NCBI GenBank assembly: GCA_046482855.1
Contig: JAWOEH010000057.1
Location: 1-26,526 of the forward strand
DNA: 26,526 nucleotides
Direction of reading: 5' to 3'
Source: CAYVSF01 sp046482855
Lineage (GTDB): Bacteria > Bacteroidota > Bacteroidia > Bacteroidales > UBA12077
Within the stretch, counting starts at the first letter, position 1. Every line of letters starts with the position of its first letter. The translations under genes were made by a program, and so were the position numbers. The notes under the pieces were generated by a model that searched no databases, was not told the DNA's origin, and worked only from the letters and a program-made list of their open reading frames with translations. Below, piece after piece: positions 24,701 to 26,526 of the stretch.

Positions 24701-25041
24701 ATGCCCACATCGTTGTAGTAAGTTAATTGTTTGGGTGTACCACCTGTTGCGGGCATTACGTAAACCTGCCGGCTGCCGGAATATTCAGCGGAAAAGGCTA
24801 TCCATTGTCCATCGGGTGAAATCTTAGGGAAAAGCTCAAGGCCCTTATGCGAGGTGAGCCTTTTGGCATTTCCGCCTTCGGCATCAACCGTCCATATGTC
24901 GCCGGCATAAACAAAAGTTACCAGGTCTCCGTTAATATCAGGGAAACGGAGTAGTCGTGCGTCATCTTGTGCCTGTACGCTTGTCTGAAAACCAAACAAG
25001 ACCATCAGCATGATGAGTGCATTTACCATTTTTTTTTGCAT
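21793..25041 (-). CDS. Exported Tricorn-type protease (peptidase S41)
   Basis: This is a 1082-residue protein, close to archaeal Tricorn in length. A signal peptide ending near SVQAQ (about 20-25) sends it out of the cytoplasm, unlike archaeal Tricorn. Residues of about 26-560 carry repeated beta-propeller blades with WSPNGKYISYMSDKSGEYEIYLL-like motifs. A C1 helical bundle, a PDZ domain (about 770-860, with LLAINGHEV) and the S41 core follow. Expected catalytic residues are His739 in NTGHAYV, nucleophile Ser963 in NHYSSSGGDAF and Glu1021 in IIEGIGIYPDI, close to His746, Ser965 and Glu1023 of Thermoplasma Tricorn as I recall them. The residue before His is Gly738 where Tricorn has Ser745. The family trims peptides of about 6-12 residues; here the role is probably degradation of peptides in the periplasm. 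Confidence 0.94.
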   Translation of the reverse strand: MQKKMVNALIMLMVLFGFQTSVQAQDDARLLRFPDINGDLVTFVYAGDIWTVDAEGGNAKRLTSHKGLELFPKISPDGQWIAFSAEYSGSRQVYVMPATGGTPKQLTYYNDVGMMPPRGGFDNVVLDWTPDSKQILFRANRTPYGQRNGKYFLVSVDGGLETPLQIAEGGFGVLSPEGNKMCFAPISREFRTWKRYKGGRAADLWIFNLQTNEAEQITEFAGTDQIPTWFGDKIYFASDRDLRLNIHSYNTQTGETKQLTFHKDFDVMWPSGNNGQIAYENGGYIYKLNVETGEEQKLTVNLNFDNPNILPYYTNVKEDIHSMALSPAGNRALLDARGDIFSVPAEHGEIENLTKTQGVREIYPTWSPNGKYISYMSDKSGEYEIYLLENKEGAEPRQLTSGSARWKYQPVWSHNSKYLLYSDRTMKLKLIEVASGKESIVDAATTDEIRDYTFSPDARWITYTKGSDNSQSAVWVYNIQENEQFQLTGDEFNDMSPTFSTCGNYLFFMSNRDFNLAFSDFEFNYLYNKATRIYAIALRKDSPKLFPLKEDTVPVNGNEEKKGEDKAKEDLHITIDRDGIRNRITALPISSGSYYGIEAVDGGLLYTNAEGIHKFTLEGEKEEKIIDARSYVLSADGSKLLYSARGTYGIIKLTPKQEVGAGKIALDDLEMKIDPRKEWNQIYQDGWRIFRDYYYVKNMHGVDWKAIGDKYAKLLPYLSHRADLDYILGEIIAETNTGHAYVNYGDFERVKRLPTGLLGAKLALDDKAGRYKIAKIFEGENWNPARRSPLTEQGVDVTEGDYLLAINGHEVKAGDNPYRFLENTVDKVISITVNNKPEMAGAKSYKIKPIDSELELFYLNWVKERRKMAADLSDGKIGYIHVPNTAVEGNRELHRGMYAFHDKEGLIIDDRYNGGGFIPDQMADLLDRETLAYWHQRDLKPFKTPGVAHDGPKAMLINHYSSSGGDAFPYFFRKKGLGTIIGTRTWGGLVGMSGNASLVDGGYIAVPRFGIFNDDSEWIIEGIGIYPDIKVIDAPDKVAKGHDPSLEKAVEVLLKQIEEQPKKQIHTPEPPNRSEWIEVEIE

Positions 25042-25116
25042 AGGATTCTATTTTGTTAAGGATTGTATTTAGTCTATTGACGATTTTTTTATCAAAACGC
25101 TTAATCTTTATCCAAC

Positions 25117-25150
25117 TTTGTCCAAATTTACACAATCCGAATTACACTTG
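25117..25150 (+). promoter_or_regulatory. Candidate promoter of the DUF2461 gene
   Basis: TTTG at 25117-25120 and TACACTTG at 25143-25150 (7 of 8 bases) are 22 bp apart, slightly long. They overlap the opposing candidate promoter of the protease gene, so the two divergent promoters would interfere. Confidence 0.3.
25123..25130 (-). promoter_or_regulatory. Candidate -7 box of the Tricorn-type protease gene
   Basis: Minus-strand TAAATTTG matches TAnnTTTG exactly, 82 bp before the ATG at 25041. No -33 TTG is found at the expected spacing, so the call is tentative. Confidence 0.35.
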
Positions 25151-25216
25151 CTATAGGTATGAGGATAACAATTGGTGGGTGAATCTGTTTCACACAAAAA
25201 CGGAGGTATAAAAAAT

Positions 25217-25897
25217 ATGATACAAAAAGAGTTGTTGAGTTATTTGCGCGAATTACAGCAAAACAATAACCGGGAGTGGTTTCATGAAAACAAACAACGC
25301 TATCAGCTTGTTCGTGCCGGTTTTGAACAATACATTGCCCGGCTTATTTTGGAACTTGCCACTTTCGATTCCTCGGTAAAATATGTAACCCCCAAAGAGA
25401 GTATCTTTCGTATCAATCGGGACGTGCGATTCAGTCAGAATAAATCGCCCTACAAAACCAACATGGGGGCTTTTATCAGTCCCGGCGGCAGGAAGCTGCT
25501 TAAGTCGGGGTATTATTTGCATATTGAACCGCAAGGAAGTTTCCTGGCGGTAGGACTGTTTCGGCCACCGGCAGATCGTTTGAAAGCTATTCGGCAGGAA
25601 ATTTATCATGACCCCGAAGCCTTTGGGGAGGTGATTGAAGACCCTGAATTTATTGCCCAGTTTGGCGGCCTTGCCGATGATCAAAAGCTGAAAACGGCCC
25701 CCAAAGGTTACCCCAAGGATTGGGAGTATGTTGATTATTTGCGCTATAAGAATTTTGTGGTCTCCAAACCTTTGGATGAGGCGTTGCTCACTTCTGAAGA
25801 TCTTACCGAAAACCTGTTAACCAACTATGAAATTGCTTACCCTTTGCACCGGTTTTTGAATTTTGCGATTGATCAGAATACGCCAGAATCCTTTTAG
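25217..25897 (+). CDS. DUF2461 family protein
   Basis: This is a 226-residue soluble protein. Signatures of the family are WFHENKQRY near residue 20, FRINRDVRFSQNKSPYKTNMGAFI around 75-98, GYYLHIEPQGSFLAVGLFRPP and a late KDWEYVDYLRYKNFVVSKPL. The family is widespread in Bacteroidota and has no established function. The start is ATG 25217: a GGAGG at 25202-25206 is 10 bp upstream, the clearest ribosome-binding site in the window, and family members begin close to this point. The frame is open for 15 codons further upstream. It is divergent from the protease gene and convergent with hsp20. Confidence 0.9.
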   Translation: MIQKELLSYLRELQQNNNREWFHENKQRYQLVRAGFEQYIARLILELATFDSSVKYVTPKESIFRINRDVRFSQNKSPYKTNMGAFISPGGRKLLKSGYYLHIEPQGSFLAVGLFRPPADRLKAIRQEIYHDPEAFGEVIEDPEFIAQFGGLADDQKLKTAPKGYPKDWEYVDYLRYKNFVVSKPLDEALLTSEDLTENLLTNYEIAYPLHRFLNFAIDQNTPESF

Positions 25898-25931
25898 CCC
25901 GAATGATTCAGCTTAGGTGGTTGAGTGGTAC

Positions 25932-25966
25932 AAAAATGCCCCGGTACCAGAAAATGCACCGGGGCT
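25932..25966 (-). terminator. Terminator of the hsp20 gene
   Basis: GCCCCGGT (25938-25945) pairs perfectly with ACCGGGGC (25958-25965). Read on the minus strand the hairpin is followed by ATTTTTG, a proper U tract, so it terminates hsp20 transcripts. It may also stop transcription from the convergent DUF2461 gene. Confidence 0.75.
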
Positions 25967-26003
25967 TGATAAAGGGACTATATTGTGAGTCAGAAGTTGC
26001 CTG

Positions 26004-26426
26004 TTAGGCTACGTCAATGCTTCGTGCAGGTTTTTCGACATAGGCCTCCTGCTTGGGCAGTGTGAGGGTTAACATACCATTTTTATAGCTTGCGGCTATG
26101 CCTTCCACATTTATCTGTTTGCCAATACGGAAGCTTCGCTTGAAAGGGTTAAACTGAAACTCACGCATGCGTAGCTTTTTGCCTTCTTGCTCCTCGGCTT
26201 CTTTGTCGAGCGAGATGGTCAGCAATTGGTTCTCGAAAGTAATTTCAAAATCTTTTTTTTCGAAACCGGGAACGGCTAACTCGATAAAAAACGCCTCCTT
26301 ATCCTCGGAAATGTTTGCCGGTGGCTCGTTAAAAAACTGGTTTCGACAAGGCGTTTCGGGCGTATAGTAGCGGTTTAACATGGCATTTTGCCGAGTGCGT
26401 GGTTCTTGAAATCGTACAAGTGTCAT
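26004..26426 (-). CDS. Small heat-shock protein, Hsp20/alpha-crystallin family
   Basis: This is a 140-residue ATP-independent chaperone that holds unfolding proteins in large oligomers. The alpha-crystallin domain runs from about 38 to 128: PPANISEDKEAFFIELAVPG starts it, FEITFENQLLTISLDKE forms the middle strands, and SYKNGMLTLTLPK is the conserved GxLxxxxP-type end. A short variable N-terminus (1-37) and a C-terminal tail with an I-D-V tripeptide like the IxI anchor are present. The gene is alone, with an AT-rich 5' region of which 100 bp are visible; no consensus promoter or CIRCE-type inverted repeat was found there. A hairpin with a U tract follows it. Confidence 0.95.
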   Translation of the reverse strand: MTLVRFQEPRTRQNAMLNRYYTPETPCRNQFFNEPPANISEDKEAFFIELAVPGFEKKDFEITFENQLLTISLDKEAEEQEGKKLRMREFQFNPFKRSFRIGKQINVEGIAASYKNGMLTLTLPKQEAYVEKPARSIDVA

Positions 26427-26526
26427 AATCGTATTGTTTTTAGTTTATAATTTGTGTTTGTTTTTGTTTGTGTTAGGAAATAGTCAAAGTGTGTGCCACA
26501 GGAATAAATTGGTATTTGAATGACAG
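26427..26526. other. Upstream region of hsp20, cut by the window edge
   Basis: These 100 bp are AT-rich with T-rich runs (minus-strand reading: A and CAAA repeats). A minus-strand TTTG near 26490 could be a -33 element, but no TAnnTTTG box follows at the right distance. Nothing else is recognised. Confidence 0.4.

Noticed and set aside
1..26526. A new defence or multi-gene accessory system
   Set aside because: All confidently read genes belong to known housekeeping or stress families. SbcCD is the ordinary repair pair with a normal zinc hook, and no toxin, helicase-nuclease cassette, reverse transcriptase or CRISPR repeat was seen.

Overview
This window looks like chromosomal DNA of a Bacteroidota bacterium, most likely class Bacteroidia and possibly the Marinilabiliales. 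At least six intergenic regions carry the Bacteroidota -7 promoter box TAnnTTTG, in some cases with an upstream TTG/TTTG about 19 bp away. Shine-Dalgarno sequences are mostly weak. Typical families of the phylum are present: a YbiT-type ABC-F protein with a degenerate second ATP site, a secreted Tricorn-type protease, a SIMPL-domain protein and DUF2461. A NhaD-type Na+/H+ antiporter is consistent with a saline or alkaline habitat. Genus-level placement is inference. I saw no rRNA, tRNA, CRISPR array, phage genes or intact transposase.

Layout. Bases 1-4632 (+): the 3' part of a multi-PAS histidine kinase, an LPP20-like lipoprotein, and nicotinate phosphoribosyltransferase. Bases 4725-5324 (-): a small lipoprotein, converging on the previous gene across a hairpin terminator. 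Bases 5539-7404 (+): a lysophosphatidate acyltransferase and an exported alpha/beta hydrolase. Bases 7496-8429 (+): a peroxide-defence pair, the thiol peroxidase Ohr and its cysteine-sensing MarR-type repressor OhrR, with inverted repeats in front of both genes. Bases 8582-11074 (+): a YbiT-like ABC-F ATPase, then a periplasmic SIMPL protein. Bases 11143-11820 (-) and 12235-13629 (+): a divergent pair, a Crp/Fnr-family regulator and an FAD/NAD(P)H-disulfide oxidoreductase of the CoA-disulfide reductase/NADH oxidase class, each with its own promoter. Bases 13630-14120 hold no convincing gene but contain a terminator and a 182-bp element bounded by 19-bp inverted repeats. Bases 14121-18980 (+): a NifX/NifB-like small protein, then the SbcD-SbcC nuclease pair. 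Bases 19071-20456 (-): the NhaD antiporter. Bases 20457-21297: a gene-poor, AT-rich stretch with REP-like hairpins. Bases 21298-21741 (+): an RDD membrane protein. Bases 21793-25041 (-): the Tricorn-type protease, converging on the RDD gene across a strong bidirectional terminator. Bases 25217-25897 (+): a DUF2461 protein. Bases 26004-26426 (-): an Hsp20 chaperone.

The recurring theme is stress and maintenance: peroxide defence, disulfide redox, DNA break processing, protein quality control and sodium/pH homeostasis. I do not see an undescribed multi-gene system. The items most worth a second look are the 182-bp structured repeat, the GGGCTTTAGCCC-type hairpins (one overlaps a stop codon), the half-degenerate ABC-F ATPase, the Ohr/OhrR inverted repeats, and the palindrome in the promoter of the Crp/Fnr gene.
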